DNA of 64,000 bases, taken from NCBI RefSeq assembly GCF_016786255.1, contig NZ_JADMKT010000067.1, positions 1 to 64,000 on the forward strand, given 5' to 3'. The stretch is from Robertkochia sediminum. GTDB lineage: Bacteria; Bacteroidota; Bacteroidia; Flavobacteriales; Flavobacteriaceae. Under the pieces are notes generated by a model. The model saw only the letters and a program-made list of their open reading frames with translations, was not told the DNA's origin and ran no database searches. Of this stretch, positions 46,109 to 53,609 are shown piece after piece. Position 1 is the stretch's first letter. Each line of letters opens with the position of its first letter. A program made the position numbers and the translations under genes.

Positions 46109-47380
46109 ATGAACATTCTTGTACTCGGTTCCGGAGGACGTGAACACACCCTAACCTGGAAGATCGCTCAAAGTAATCACGTTGATCATCTATTTGTAGC
46201 TCCCGGAAATGCAGGCACAGCTGCTATCGCGAATAACGTGCCTGTATCTCCCAACGATTTTGAAGCTGTAAAGGAACTGGTTGTTAATGAAAACATCGAT
46301 ATGGTGGTTGTCGGACCTGAAGATCCGCTGGTACAGGGAATCTACGATTACTTCCAGGAACAGGAGGAGTTAAAAGGAGTGCATGTGATCGGTCCGTCAA
46401 AGACCGGAGCGATCCTCGAAGGAAGTAAAGAGTTCGCTAAAGAATTTATGTCAAGACATAACATTCCTACCGCGGCCTACCAAAGTTTTACCTCGGATAG
46501 TCTCGAAGCGGGTTATGCTTTTCTGGAAACACTCAAGGCACCGTATGTATTGAAAGCCGACGGACTCGCAGCCGGGAAAGGGGTGCTTATTATTGATGAT
46601 ATTGAAGAGGCAAAAGCCGAACTAAAAAATATGCTGGTCGATGCCAAGTTCGGACAGGCTAGTGCCAAGGTGGTGATCGAGGAGTTCCTTAGTGGGATCG
46701 AACTCAGTGTATTCGTGCTTACCGATGGTCGTGACTATCTGATCCTGCCTACAGCTAAAGATTACAAACGTATTGGCGAAGGCGACACCGGACTCAATAC
46801 CGGGGGTATGGGGGCTATTTCACCGGTACCTTTCGCCGATGCCGAATTCATGCAGAAGATCGAAGAGCGCATCGTTAAACCTACCGTAGACGGCTTTAAA
46901 AAGGATAATATCACCTATAAAGGATTTGTTTTCATCGGACTCATTAAAGTCGATGGAGAGCCTTATGTGATCGAATACAATGTTCGTATGGGTGACCCGG
47001 AGACCGAGGTGGTGATCCCTAGGATCAAGAATGATATCGTAGACCTGTTCCTTGCAACTGCTAATGGGAGCCTGGCCGATAAGACCCTGGAGATCGATGA
47101 GCGTGCTGCCACCACGATAATGGCAGTTTCCGGAGGGTATCCCGAGGCGTATGAAAAAGGTAAGGAGATCGTCGGACTTGAAAATGTGAAAGACAGTATC
47201 GTGTTCCACGCCGGAACAAAGCAAGAAGGAGATAAAGTAGTCACCTCAGGTGGTCGGGTCATCGCCTTCACTTCGTTTGGTGACGACTTCAGAGAAGCGC
47301 TTAAAACCTCATACGACAGCCTGAACAAGGTGTGTTTTGACGGGATCTATTACCGCAAGGATCTTGGGTTTGATCTTTAA
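46109..47380 (+). CDS. purD: Phosphoribosylamine-glycine ligase
   Basis: 423 residues from ATG 46109 (MNILVLGSGGREHTL), the standard start and length. ATP-grasp enzyme of purine synthesis joining glycine to phosphoribosylamine in the cytosol. Motifs are VVVGPEDPLVQGI, ADGLAAGKGVLI, LNTGGMGAISPVP, EYNVRMGDPETEVV and a C-terminal GYPEAYEKGKEI. Its stop codon lies within a perfect 15-bp inverted repeat (47372-47404). In related bacteria the DUF6341/DUF6427/upp group is often near purD; here a four-helix-bundle element intervenes. Confidence 0.95.
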   Translation: MNILVLGSGGREHTLTWKIAQSNHVDHLFVAPGNAGTAAIANNVPVSPNDFEAVKELVVNENIDMVVVGPEDPLVQGIYDYFQEQEELKGVHVIGPSKTGAILEGSKEFAKEFMSRHNIPTAAYQSFTSDSLEAGYAFLETLKAPYVLKADGLAAGKGVLIIDDIEEAKAELKNMLVDAKFGQASAKVVIEEFLSGIELSVFVLTDGRDYLILPTAKDYKRIGEGDTGLNTGGMGAISPVPFADAEFMQKIEERIVKPTVDGFKKDNITYKGFVFIGLIKVDGEPYVIEYNVRMGDPETEVVIPRIKNDIVDLFLATANGSLADKTLEIDERAATTIMAVSGGYPEAYEKGKEIVGLENVKDSIVFHAGTKQEGDKVVTSGGRVIAFTSFGDDFREALKTSYDSLNKVCFDGIYYRKDLGFDL

Positions 47381-47404
47381 AATGGCCAAGCCATTTTAAA
47401 GATC
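47372..47404. repeat. Perfect 15-bp inverted repeat at the purD stop
   Basis: GATCTTTAAAATGGC (47372-47386), loop CAA, GCCATTTTAAAGATC (47390-47404). The TAA stop of purD lies within the left arm. It could act as a terminator hairpin, though no T run follows. Confidence 0.7.
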
Positions 47405-47442
47405 TGTTATGGGCTAGGAGTTAGGAGCTAAGGGTTGTTAGC

Positions 47443-47790
47443 TTATTGAACGGCTTTAATGAGGTTGATTAACATTCTTCTAATTGAGGTTATTCTACTA
47501 GTTAAGTGCTCTGAATATTCAGCATAACCAAGATCAGCTGCAATTTCAAGTTGAGTATCTAGTTCGGCAAGAGATCCTAATGAAATGTATAGAAACCTAC
47601 AAAGTTCTTTATTTCCTTTTCGTGCAGACCCTTCTGCAATGTTTGAAGGAATCGAAATAACACTTCTTCTAATTTGGCTTTGTAGAGCGTATTGCTCATG
47701 TTGAGGAAAGTCTTTGGTGTGCATGTAAACAATGCTTACTAATTCTTTTGAACTTTTCCATACTCTAAGGTCTTTATGTGTTGTGATCAT
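47443..47790 (-). CDS. Four-helix-bundle protein (S23/IVS, Avd-like)
   Basis: 115 residues, all helical. TTHKDLRVWKSSKELV at the start, SQIRRSVISIPSNIAEGSAR in the middle and RRMLINLIKAVQ at the end mark the family. It is clearly homologous to the protein at 34473-34826 but well diverged, so the two are not a recent copy of one another. Family members bind nucleic acid or assist retroelements in known cases (Avd); the function of orphan forms is unknown. There is no reverse transcriptase in the window. Enclosed by inverted tandem arrays. Confidence 0.85.
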   Translation of the reverse strand: MITTHKDLRVWKSSKELVSIVYMHTKDFPQHEQYALQSQIRRSVISIPSNIAEGSARKGNKELCRFLYISLGSLAELDTQLEIAADLGYAEYSEHLTSRITSIRRMLINLIKAVQ

Positions 47791-47890
47791 TATTCATCTC
47801 ATTTTCAACATAATATAGAAAAAATTCTATACATTTCATTCTGAATAGTTTTAATTCTACCTCAAGTTTTCTAAATCCAAAACTTTTAAA

Positions 47891-47990
47891 TTAGCCCTTA
47901 GCCCTTAGCCCTTAGCCCTTAGCCCTTAGCCCTTAGCCCTTAGCCCTTAGCCCTTAGCCCTTAGCCCTTAGCCCTTAGCCCTTAGCCCTT
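47891..47990 (+). repeat. Fourteen perfect copies of TTAGCCC
   Basis: An uninterrupted heptamer array of 100 bp (14 units plus TT). There is no variation between units, which suggests recent expansion by slippage or active homogenisation. It sits upstream of the four-helix-bundle gene, so the gene's strand reads GGGCTAA repeats. Confidence 0.95.
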
Positions 47991-48003
47991 AACTTATAAC
48001 CAC

Positions 48004-48036
48004 AAAAAAACCCCAAAGCCTTTCGACCTCGGGGTT
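48004..48036 (-). terminator. Terminator of the DUF6341 gene
   Basis: On the minus strand AACCCC (48036-48031) pairs with GGGGTT (48014-48009) and is followed by a T run. It lies about 30 bp past the end of the minus-strand DUF6341 gene. Confidence 0.7.
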
Positions 48037-48066
48037 CTTTCCAAAAATTGTATTGTTGAGAAACGC

Positions 48067-48288
48067 TTACAGGTAAGAGTGCCCTGTTACGTCTTTTCTT
48101 TCTTCGTTATTGTCGTTAAATTTCTTTAACTGCCCCATCCAGTATACGAATGCTACAGAACCGATCAACATAAAGATCCAGTTGAGGGTGTTGGCACCCC
48201 ACCAGCTGTCCATTCCTCTCAAAGCGTGAAGCGGAGCGAAAAGATAATCTTCAAATAAGGTCTGTATACCGTAGAAAAAATCTGCCAT
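48067..48288 (-). CDS. DUF6341 family small membrane protein
   Basis: 73 residues from ATG 48288 (MADFFYGIQTLFEDYLFAPL). An ATG 13 codons earlier overlaps the promoter -7 element and is unlikely. One membrane helix (NTLNWIFMLIGSVAFVYWM) precedes the conserved end LKKFNDNNEERKDVTGHSYL. Recognised from memory as DUF6341 of Flavobacteriia; its function is unknown. It is divergent from the DUF6427 membrane protein gene, a pairing seen near purD and upp in relatives. Confidence 0.75.
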   Translation of the reverse strand: MADFFYGIQTLFEDYLFAPLHALRGMDSWWGANTLNWIFMLIGSVAFVYWMGQLKKFNDNNEERKDVTGHSYL

Positions 48289-48316
48289 GACTAAAAGATA
48301 TATTAAATTTACCCCG

Positions 48317-48347
48317 CAAACATACAAAAAGCCTCCATGATTTCAAG
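48317..48347 (-). promoter_or_regulatory. Promoter of the DUF6341 gene
   Basis: On the minus strand CTTG (48347-48344), 19 bp, TATGTTTG (48324-48317): close to the Bacteroidota consensus. It overlaps the first codons of the divergent DUF6427 gene. Confidence 0.6.
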
Positions 48348-49260
48348 CATTTTTGGAAGAACTAAACCGATAAACTATATCTTTCTTGCGCTTTTTGGCC
48401 TCATCTTTCTTGTTTGCTATTTTTTGATTGCGGCTCCCGATGTTTTTTCTTTGGCTCAGCTGCCCGGTATCGCCCTGAATATCTTCCTGGTATTGTTTAC
48501 CATGATGCTGGTCGAGTTCATCAACCGAAAGAACGACCTCACCAGGGATAACACCTACCTGAGTTTTCTTTTTCTGACCTTTCTCTGCATGTTTCCGCGG
48601 ATCTTCGCCGATCTCAACGCGGTTATCGCACATATTTTTATCCTGCTGGCGTTCCGCAGAGTCATTAGCATTCGCAGCGGCCAGGATGTACGCCTAAAGA
48701 TCTTTGATGCTGCCCTATGGGTTTTTGTGGCCACCCTGTTGTACAGTTGGTCTGTGGTCTTTCTTTTATTGGTCTTTGCCGGAATATTTCTTTACGGAGT
48801 GAATTACTATAAGAATCTTCTGGTGCCTCTGGTGGCACTGGTGGTTGTGGCCATCCTGGCCATCACCTTTAATCTTTGGACCGGCCAGGGCCTGCAATGG
48901 GCAACCTACTTTGATCTTACGCCTACCTTTACCCTGGATAAATACGATTCTTTGCGGTTTTTGGTGCCGGTTATTTTAATGGCCTGCTTGGGAATCATAG
49001 GGCTTACGGCGTATTTTGTAGGGGTTGGTCGTAAATCGTATAAAGCCCGAATTCCGGGATGGCTTATCCTGTTCTTTTTTGCCCTGGCTGTATTACTGGT
49101 AGCACTCGTAGAAAGCGCCAATACTTCAGAACTGATCTTTGTGGCCTTTCCCCTCTGTGTAATGATCGTTAATTACCTGGAAAGCCTGGAGCGAAAGTGG
49201 ATAAGAGAGGTAGTCCTTTGGCTGTTTCTGCTGCTACCGTTAGTGGCATTATTTCTGTAG
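48337..49260 (+). CDS. DUF6427 family integral membrane protein
   Basis: 307 residues with about 9-10 membrane helices spread over the whole length and few polar loops. Motifs seen: GRTKPINYIFLALFGLIF at the start, FINRKNDLTRDNTY, and FPRIFADLNAVIAHIFILLA. From memory this is DUF6427, found in Flavobacteriia next to upp; its role is unknown. Its stop overlaps the end of the convergent upp gene by 12 bp. Confidence 0.72.
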   Translation: MISSIFGRTKPINYIFLALFGLIFLVCYFLIAAPDVFSLAQLPGIALNIFLVLFTMMLVEFINRKNDLTRDNTYLSFLFLTFLCMFPRIFADLNAVIAHIFILLAFRRVISIRSGQDVRLKIFDAALWVFVATLLYSWSVVFLLLVFAGIFLYGVNYYKNLLVPLVALVVVAILAITFNLWTGQGLQWATYFDLTPTFTLDKYDSLRFLVPVILMACLGIIGLTAYFVGVGRKSYKARIPGWLILFFFALAVLLVALVESANTSELIFVAFPLCVMIVNYLESLERKWIREVVLWLFLLLPLVALFL

Positions 49261-49905
49261 TTTTTCTCCAAAGGCCAGGTCCCCGGCATCTCCCAGCCCG
49301 GGTACAATATAGGCGTAGTCGTTGAGTTCCGGATCAATATCTCCCACCCACAGTCGTGTTTCCGGCGGAAAATGCTTTGCGATATAATCTACGCCTTCCT
49401 GTGAGGCGATAGCAGTTACCAAATGAATTTCTTTGGGAAGTCCGACTTTCGTAAGGGCTTCAAAAGTAGCCACCAGTGAGTGTCCGCTGGCCAGCATAGG
49501 GTCGGCGAGAATGAGAACCTTCTTGTCGAGATCGGGACTGGCGAGGTATTCTACGATGATCTCAAATTCGGTGTCGCTTGTGTGATAGCGGTAAGCTGAA
49601 ATAAAGGCGTTCTCTACCCAGTCAAAATAATTGAGGATCCCCTGGTGTAATGGAAGTCCGGCCCTTAATACCGAACAGATCACGATCTTGTCCTGAAGGT
49701 TTTGTGCATGTTTAACCCCCAATGGCGTGACAATGTCTTCTTCCTGAAAATGAAGATGCTTGCTGAGCTCATAACTGAGGATCTCTCCGATGCGTTCCAG
49801 ATTTCGTCGAAACCGCATGGAATCTTTTTGGATCTCTTGATCTCTTAGCTGGTTCAGGTAATTGTTTAGTATGGAAGGCGCTTTTGCCAGATGATGGATC
49901 TTCAT
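49249..49905 (-). CDS. upp: Uracil phosphoribosyltransferase
   Basis: 218 residues. Type I phosphoribosyltransferase that makes UMP from uracil and PRPP (pyrimidine salvage). The PRPP loop reads VLILADPMLASGHSLVA, where most UPRTs have ATGGS, a variant of the motif. The C-terminal uracil-binding part has LWVGDIDPELNDYAYIVPGLGDAGD. VLRAGLPLHQGIL is the other conserved block. It converges on the DUF6427 gene with a 12-bp tail overlap. Confidence 0.92.
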   Translation of the reverse strand: MKIHHLAKAPSILNNYLNQLRDQEIQKDSMRFRRNLERIGEILSYELSKHLHFQEEDIVTPLGVKHAQNLQDKIVICSVLRAGLPLHQGILNYFDWVENAFISAYRYHTSDTEFEIIVEYLASPDLDKKVLILADPMLASGHSLVATFEALTKVGLPKEIHLVTAIASQEGVDYIAKHFPPETRLWVGDIDPELNDYAYIVPGLGDAGDLAFGEKLQK

Positions 49906-50019
49906 GTTCTAAATTTAGGTATTTCTGCTGTTTTATGAGCTGCAATTTCCAGCTGGCTAAGGCTGTTTTCATGATCTATGGGCGTCAGGGAATCCCGTGT
50001 GCTGTCATTAACTCCTGAT

Positions 50020-50649
50020 TCAGGATTCCATAGCCTCATTATCCGTTGCTTCCTGGGTAGGTTTTAAGGCGTCGTATTTTTCAGATCCTGCCCCTAATTG
50101 CTGCAGCGTACTAATAACTTCTTTGGGGGTCATGTCGAGCTTTATAATTCGTGAGGGATCTACATATATTACAGATCCGGACCACGGATTAGGGGCGCCG
50201 GGGAGGTATACGACTACACGGCCTTTTTTGGTGCGTTCGATCTCAAAGCCTACCTGCGCATTATCGTCAAATTCAGCCAGTACAGGCAGGAAGTTCTCTG
50301 CAGCCTTCTCATTGCTTTTGAATCCGTCGGTTATCCCTTTGACAAAACGGTATCCCGGCAGATTGATCAGCACCTTGTTTTCAATGACACTCTGAAGCTT
50401 TTTAAGGTTTTTAGCGTTTGCCGCCAAACCCGCCAGGAAGCAAAGCACTAAAATAGCCATGATTGCAAGGATGTTGGCCAGGGCTACACCGCCAACCCGT
50501 TCTATAGGGATTAATTTACCCAGCGGTTCGGCAACCCTCAGCATGATCTGAAATGCCTTGGTGAGGATGATGAAGATCAAAACAAAAGGTATTAAAAAGA
50601 GTATACCTCCAATGATGGTGGTTTTTAGGAATTCGAACATCTTACTCAT
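50020..50649 (-). CDS. DUF502 family membrane protein
   Basis: 209 residues. Two N-terminal membrane helices (TTIIGGILFLIPFVLIFIIL and ALANILAIMAILVLCFLAGL) are followed by a soluble domain with INLPGYRFVKGITDGFKS and VVVYLPGAPNPWSGSVIYVD, the DUF502 signature. The biochemical function is unknown; the protein should sit in the inner membrane. The last ~25 residues are polar and probably disordered. It appears to be a single-gene unit. Confidence 0.85.
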   Translation of the reverse strand: MSKMFEFLKTTIIGGILFLIPFVLIFIILTKAFQIMLRVAEPLGKLIPIERVGGVALANILAIMAILVLCFLAGLAANAKNLKKLQSVIENKVLINLPGYRFVKGITDGFKSNEKAAENFLPVLAEFDDNAQVGFEIERTKKGRVVVYLPGAPNPWSGSVIYVDPSRIIKLDMTPKEVISTLQQLGAGSEKYDALKPTQEATDNEAMES

Positions 50650-50960
50650 AATGGTCAGGCTTTAATTGGAGGGTGTAAATAATTTAATATCAGAAAGTTA
50701 TGAATTATTACTGAATATTTTGTATTTGCATGGCTTACAGCTTGATAGGAGGTGAACGCTCGAATGCCGTTGGATTTTCAATGATGTCTCTTGCCTTTTT
50801 TTGCAGCCTGTTTACAAGTTTGAAATATGGTGCGGTTTTTATTGCTTTTACGTTGCGTGTAATTGGGGTGGTATGCCTGGTATGATCATGTGGTTTTGCG
50901 CCTTGTTTCCTGTGAACACATCGGTTAAATTGCCTATCTTTACCGACAAATTACAAGCCT
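50650..50960. other. Intergenic region with a possible 51-codon frame
   Basis: 311 bp between divergent DUF502 and DUF4254 genes. A plus-strand frame 50730-50885 (51 codons, MAYSLIGGERSN, with a hydrophobic C-terminal half) is the only open stretch, and I cannot recognise it. TATCTTTA at 50935-50942 is a likely -7 element for the DUF4254 gene. Nothing else stands out. Confidence 0.35.
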
Positions 50961-51566
50961 ATGTTTAGCGAATTTGCTTTCAAGATATTTGACGAGAGTA
51001 TTGAGAAATACCACGTAAAAGACGATGTTTATCAATCGTTCGAAAACCCATACCCAAAAGACCAGATCGAGCACCTGCTTTACCGCAAGAATTGGATCGA
51101 TACTGTACAATGGCACTACGAAGATATTATCAGAGATCCTGAGATCGACCCGGTAGCCGCTCTTGACCTTAAGCGCAAGATCGATGCTTCGAACCAGGAC
51201 CGTACCGATATGGTAGAATATATCGACAGTTTTTTTCTGAATAAGTACAAGGACGTAACTCCTGAAGAAGGGGCTACCATTAATTCTGAAAGTCCGGCAT
51301 GGGCTATCGATCGTTTGTCGATCCTCGCCCTTAAGATCTACCATATGCAGGAGGAAGTAGACCGTGAAGGCGCTTCTGAAGATCACAAAGCTAAATGTGA
51401 AGCGAAGCTGAATGTTTTGCTGGAGCAGAAGAAGGATCTTTCTACGGCTATCGATCAGCTGTTGGCCGATATTGAGAGTGGCAAGAAATACATGAAGGTG
51501 TATAAGCAGATGAAGATGTACAACGACGAAGAGCTTAACCCTGTGCTTTACAAGAATAAGAAATAA
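50961..51566 (+). CDS. DUF4254 domain protein
   Basis: 201 residues, helical and charged, matching the DUF4254 family in size and motifs: YRKNWIDTVQWHYEDIIRDP near residue 40, AALDLKRKIDASNQDRTDMV, and NSESPAWAIDRLSILALKIY. Members usually lie next to LPS-type glycosyltransferase genes, as here, where a GT gene follows 32 bp downstream. No membrane helix. The function is not established; a role in lipopolysaccharide or core synthesis is inferred from context only. Confidence 0.82.
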   Translation: MFSEFAFKIFDESIEKYHVKDDVYQSFENPYPKDQIEHLLYRKNWIDTVQWHYEDIIRDPEIDPVAALDLKRKIDASNQDRTDMVEYIDSFFLNKYKDVTPEEGATINSESPAWAIDRLSILALKIYHMQEEVDREGASEDHKAKCEAKLNVLLEQKKDLSTAIDQLLADIESGKKYMKVYKQMKMYNDEELNPVLYKNKK

Positions 51567-51598
51567 TCTGACCTTTCGGTCGTACAATCACTGCTGAT

Positions 51599-52336
51599 AT
51601 GGCACAAGACAAGAATATTCACATCTTCTGCATGAAATGGGGAACCCTCTACGGGCCGGAGTATGTGAACCGTTTGCACGCTATGGTAAAGCGCAATCTA
51701 ACCCTCCCTTTTACCATGGTTTGTTTTACCGACAACGAGGAAGGGATCGATAAAGACGTAAAGTGCTTTCCAATTCCTGAGATCGATATTCCCGGAAACC
51801 TTCCGGAGCGTATGTGGAAGAAGCTCACCACACTTAAAGAGGACCTCTACGGACTCGAAGGAACGGCGCTTTTCCTGGATCTCGATATCGTGATCGTAGA
51901 CAATATCGATTGCTTCTTTGAAGATGATGCACCGTTCCGAATTATTAAGGATCATTCATGGAGAACCTGGAGAATAACCGGGAACTCTTCGGTATACCGC
52001 TTCGAGATCGGAAAACACGGATATGTTTTTGATTACTTCACCAAGAATTTTGACCAGATCAGAAAGGATCATCGTAACGAACAGGAATACCTTACCTGGG
52101 CGGTTCATGAAAAGGGATATTTGAACTACTGGCCCAAAGAGTGGTGCCCGAGTTTTAAATACGATTGTGTTTCGCGATTCCCCCTGGCCTTCTGGAAGAA
52201 GCCGGAGATCCCGGAAGGGTCTAAGATCATTATCTTCCACGGAGAGATCAATCCGCATAAAGCCATTGAAGGCGGCCGCGGAAAATGGTACCGATATGTA
52301 AGACCGGCACCTTGGGTAGCCGACTATTGGAAATAA
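51599..52336 (+). CDS. Glycosyltransferase with GT8-like DxD motif
   Basis: 245 residues of GT-A type. NIHIFCMKWGTLYGPEYVNR opens the nucleotide-sugar fold, and ALFLDLDIVIVDNID has the metal-binding DxD. NEQEYLTWAVHEKG and IIFHGEINPHKAI near the end fit the GT8-like pattern of a late His ligand. It would add a sugar to a surface glycan at the cytoplasmic side, probably together with the DUF4254 protein encoded just upstream. Donor and acceptor are unknown. A strong terminator follows. Confidence 0.75.
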   Translation: MAQDKNIHIFCMKWGTLYGPEYVNRLHAMVKRNLTLPFTMVCFTDNEEGIDKDVKCFPIPEIDIPGNLPERMWKKLTTLKEDLYGLEGTALFLDLDIVIVDNIDCFFEDDAPFRIIKDHSWRTWRITGNSSVYRFEIGKHGYVFDYFTKNFDQIRKDHRNEQEYLTWAVHEKGYLNYWPKEWCPSFKYDCVSRFPLAFWKKPEIPEGSKIIIFHGEINPHKAIEGGRGKWYRYVRPAPWVADYWK

Positions 52337-52342
52337 AAAAAA

Positions 52343-52367
52343 GGGAAGCACAATGCTTCCCTTTTTT
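52343..52367. terminator. Bidirectional terminator after the glycosyltransferase gene
   Basis: GGGAAGCA (52343-52350), loop CAA, TGCTTCCC (52354-52361), then TTTTTT, with an A run in front. Confidence 0.92.
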
Positions 52368-52376
52368 AGTTATAAC

Positions 52377-52441
52377 GTTATGAGGTTAAAAAGGTTATGA
52401 TGCATTAAACCCGTCTTTCCTCTTTCCTCTTGACTCTGATT
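52377..52441. repeat. Short degenerate repeat pair in a convergent gap
   Basis: The left part is GTTATGAG, GTTAAAAA, GGTTATGA (52377-52400). Its first 12 bases exactly match the reverse complement of the ATAACCTC array at 20669-20716. The right part is TCTTTCC twice, then TCTTGAC and TCTGATT (52414-52441), touching the stop of the reductase gene. It resembles a shorter, decayed version of the inverted-array elements. Confidence 0.4.
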
Positions 52442-53492
52442 AAACATCATCGTAATCGAGCGCAAGCGTACTCGTGGTAGGGTGTGCTTGGCAGGTAAGG
52501 ATCAATCCTTCTTCTAACTCGCTGTCGGTGAGGATCTGATTTTTGACCATTTCTGCCTTTCCTTCGGTTACCCTCGCAATACAGCTGGAGCATATGCCGC
52601 CTTGGCATGAGTAAGGGGCATCGATATCTTCTTTAAGTACGGCGTCGAGCACACGCTCTTTTTTATCCATTACCAGAGCGTACTCTTCATCATCTACGAC
52701 AACAGTGACTTTAGTTTTTCCTTCCGGGAGATCACCGGTAACCTCGGCAGTATCTTCTCCGGAGGTAAAGAGTTCGAATTTCACAGCATCTTTAGCAATA
52801 CCACCGCTTACCAAGGCATCAGAAACATTGTTGATCATGGTTTCCGGACCACAGAGGTAGAACAGGCAGTCTTGCGGCTTTTCAACTTTGTTCTTGAGAA
52901 TATAGTTTACTGTAGAACGCTCAATGCGGCCAAAGAGGGCATCCTCATTCTGTTCGCGGCTGTAAACGAATTGTACCTGGAAACGATCCTTGTATTGCTT
53001 CGCCATTGCTGCGATCTCCTTATGGAACATGGTTTCTTCCAGCTTCTTGTTTCCATACACCAGGATAAAGTTCTTATCGGTTTCCGATAGCACCGAGTGC
53101 ATAATGCTCATGATCGGAGTGATCCCGCTTCCCGCAGCAAAAGCCACTACCGTTTCGGCCTCGTCCTTCGAAGCATCAAAAGTGAATCGGCCTTCCGGTG
53201 GATGAACTTCAAGTTGTACACCTGCTTTGAGTTCATCATTGGCGTATTTAGAGAAGAGTCCGTCGTGGATCTTTTTGATCCCTACCGATAGTTGCTCTGC
53301 ATTTGCAGCCGAACAGATCGAATAGGAGCGACGTATCTCCTCTCCATTGATGCGGGTTTTAATGGTGATGTATTGCCCGGGAGTAAAAGCAAATTCTTCT
53401 TTTAAGGCTTCCGGAAGTTCGAAAGTCACCTTTACAGCATTGGGGGTTAGCCGTTCTATATGCTCGACATTTAGATGTTTGTACTTATCCAT
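52440..53492 (-). CDS. PaaE-like 2Fe-2S flavin reductase
   Basis: 350 residues in three parts. The FAD domain has RRSYSICSAA and GLFSKYANDEL. The NAD(P) domain has VVAFAAGSGITPIMSIMHSV, FILVYGNKKLEETMF and LFYLCGPETMI. The C-terminal plant-type ferredoxin has four Cys in CQGGICSSCIARV and ILTCQAHP. It passes electrons from NAD(P)H through FAD and 2Fe-2S to a partner oxygenase or desaturase. The layout matches PaaE, the phenylacetyl-CoA epoxidase reductase, but no paaABCD genes are in the window, so another partner is likely. A -7 element TATTTTTG lies at 53516-53509. Confidence 0.83.
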   Translation of the reverse strand: MDKYKHLNVEHIERLTPNAVKVTFELPEALKEEFAFTPGQYITIKTRINGEEIRRSYSICSAANAEQLSVGIKKIHDGLFSKYANDELKAGVQLEVHPPEGRFTFDASKDEAETVVAFAAGSGITPIMSIMHSVLSETDKNFILVYGNKKLEETMFHKEIAAMAKQYKDRFQVQFVYSREQNEDALFGRIERSTVNYILKNKVEKPQDCLFYLCGPETMINNVSDALVSGGIAKDAVKFELFTSGEDTAEVTGDLPEGKTKVTVVVDDEEYALVMDKKERVLDAVLKEDIDAPYSCQGGICSSCIARVTEGKAEMVKNQILTDSELEEGLILTCQAHPTTSTLALDYDDV

Positions 53493-53508
53493 TCGGTAAA
53501 ATTTTTTT

Positions 53509-53516
53509 CAAAAATA
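53509..53516 (-). promoter_or_regulatory. -7 element for the PaaE-like reductase gene
   Basis: TATTTTTG on the minus strand fits TAnnTTTG, 16 bp before the ATG. It is divergent from the padR-type gene, and the palindrome at 53557-53577 lies about 40 bp upstream. Confidence 0.5.
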
Positions 53517-53556
53517 AGGATTGTAAAGAAGTCTTTCGTCTGACTTTCTGATTTTT

Positions 53557-53577
53557 ATACCTAAATTATTTAGGTAT
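53557..53577. promoter_or_regulatory. Perfect palindrome, probable PadR-type operator
   Basis: The arms ATACCTAAAT (53557-53566) and ATTTAGGTAT (53568-53577) are perfect inverted repeats around one T. It lies 32 bp before the padR-type gene, where a dimeric regulator would block transcription. Autoregulation by PadR-type proteins from such sites is common; the link here is inference. Confidence 0.6.
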
Positions 53578-53609
53578 GACGGGTCGATTTACTAGATTGT
53601 GAGTGTTTT

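Larger units (their letters stand above)
47411..47990. mobile_element. Putative four-helix-bundle element with inverted 7-bp arrays
   Basis: The left arm (47411-47442) has four degenerate 7-bp units (GGGCTAG, GAGTTAG, GAGCTAA, GGGTTGT). The right arm (47891-47990) has fourteen perfect copies of TTAGCCC plus two bases; its reverse complement is GGGCTAA, so the arms are inverted versions of one repeat. Between them is a four-helix-bundle gene on the minus strand, whose stop codon lies at the edge of the left arm, and about 100 bp of AT-rich leader. No transposase. Same design as 34435-34965 but with a different unit. Confidence 0.55.

Noticed and set aside
47891-47990. CRISPR array or telomere-like end
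   Set aside because: The units are contiguous with no spacers and no cas genes are near, so it is not CRISPR. It lies between ordinary chromosomal genes, so it is not a replicon end.
53557-53577. Palindrome as a general regulon site (half-site also seen at 49913-49922 before upp)
   Set aside because: Only one arm is present before upp, and the AT-rich 10-mer can occur by chance; no second complete copy was seen in the window.
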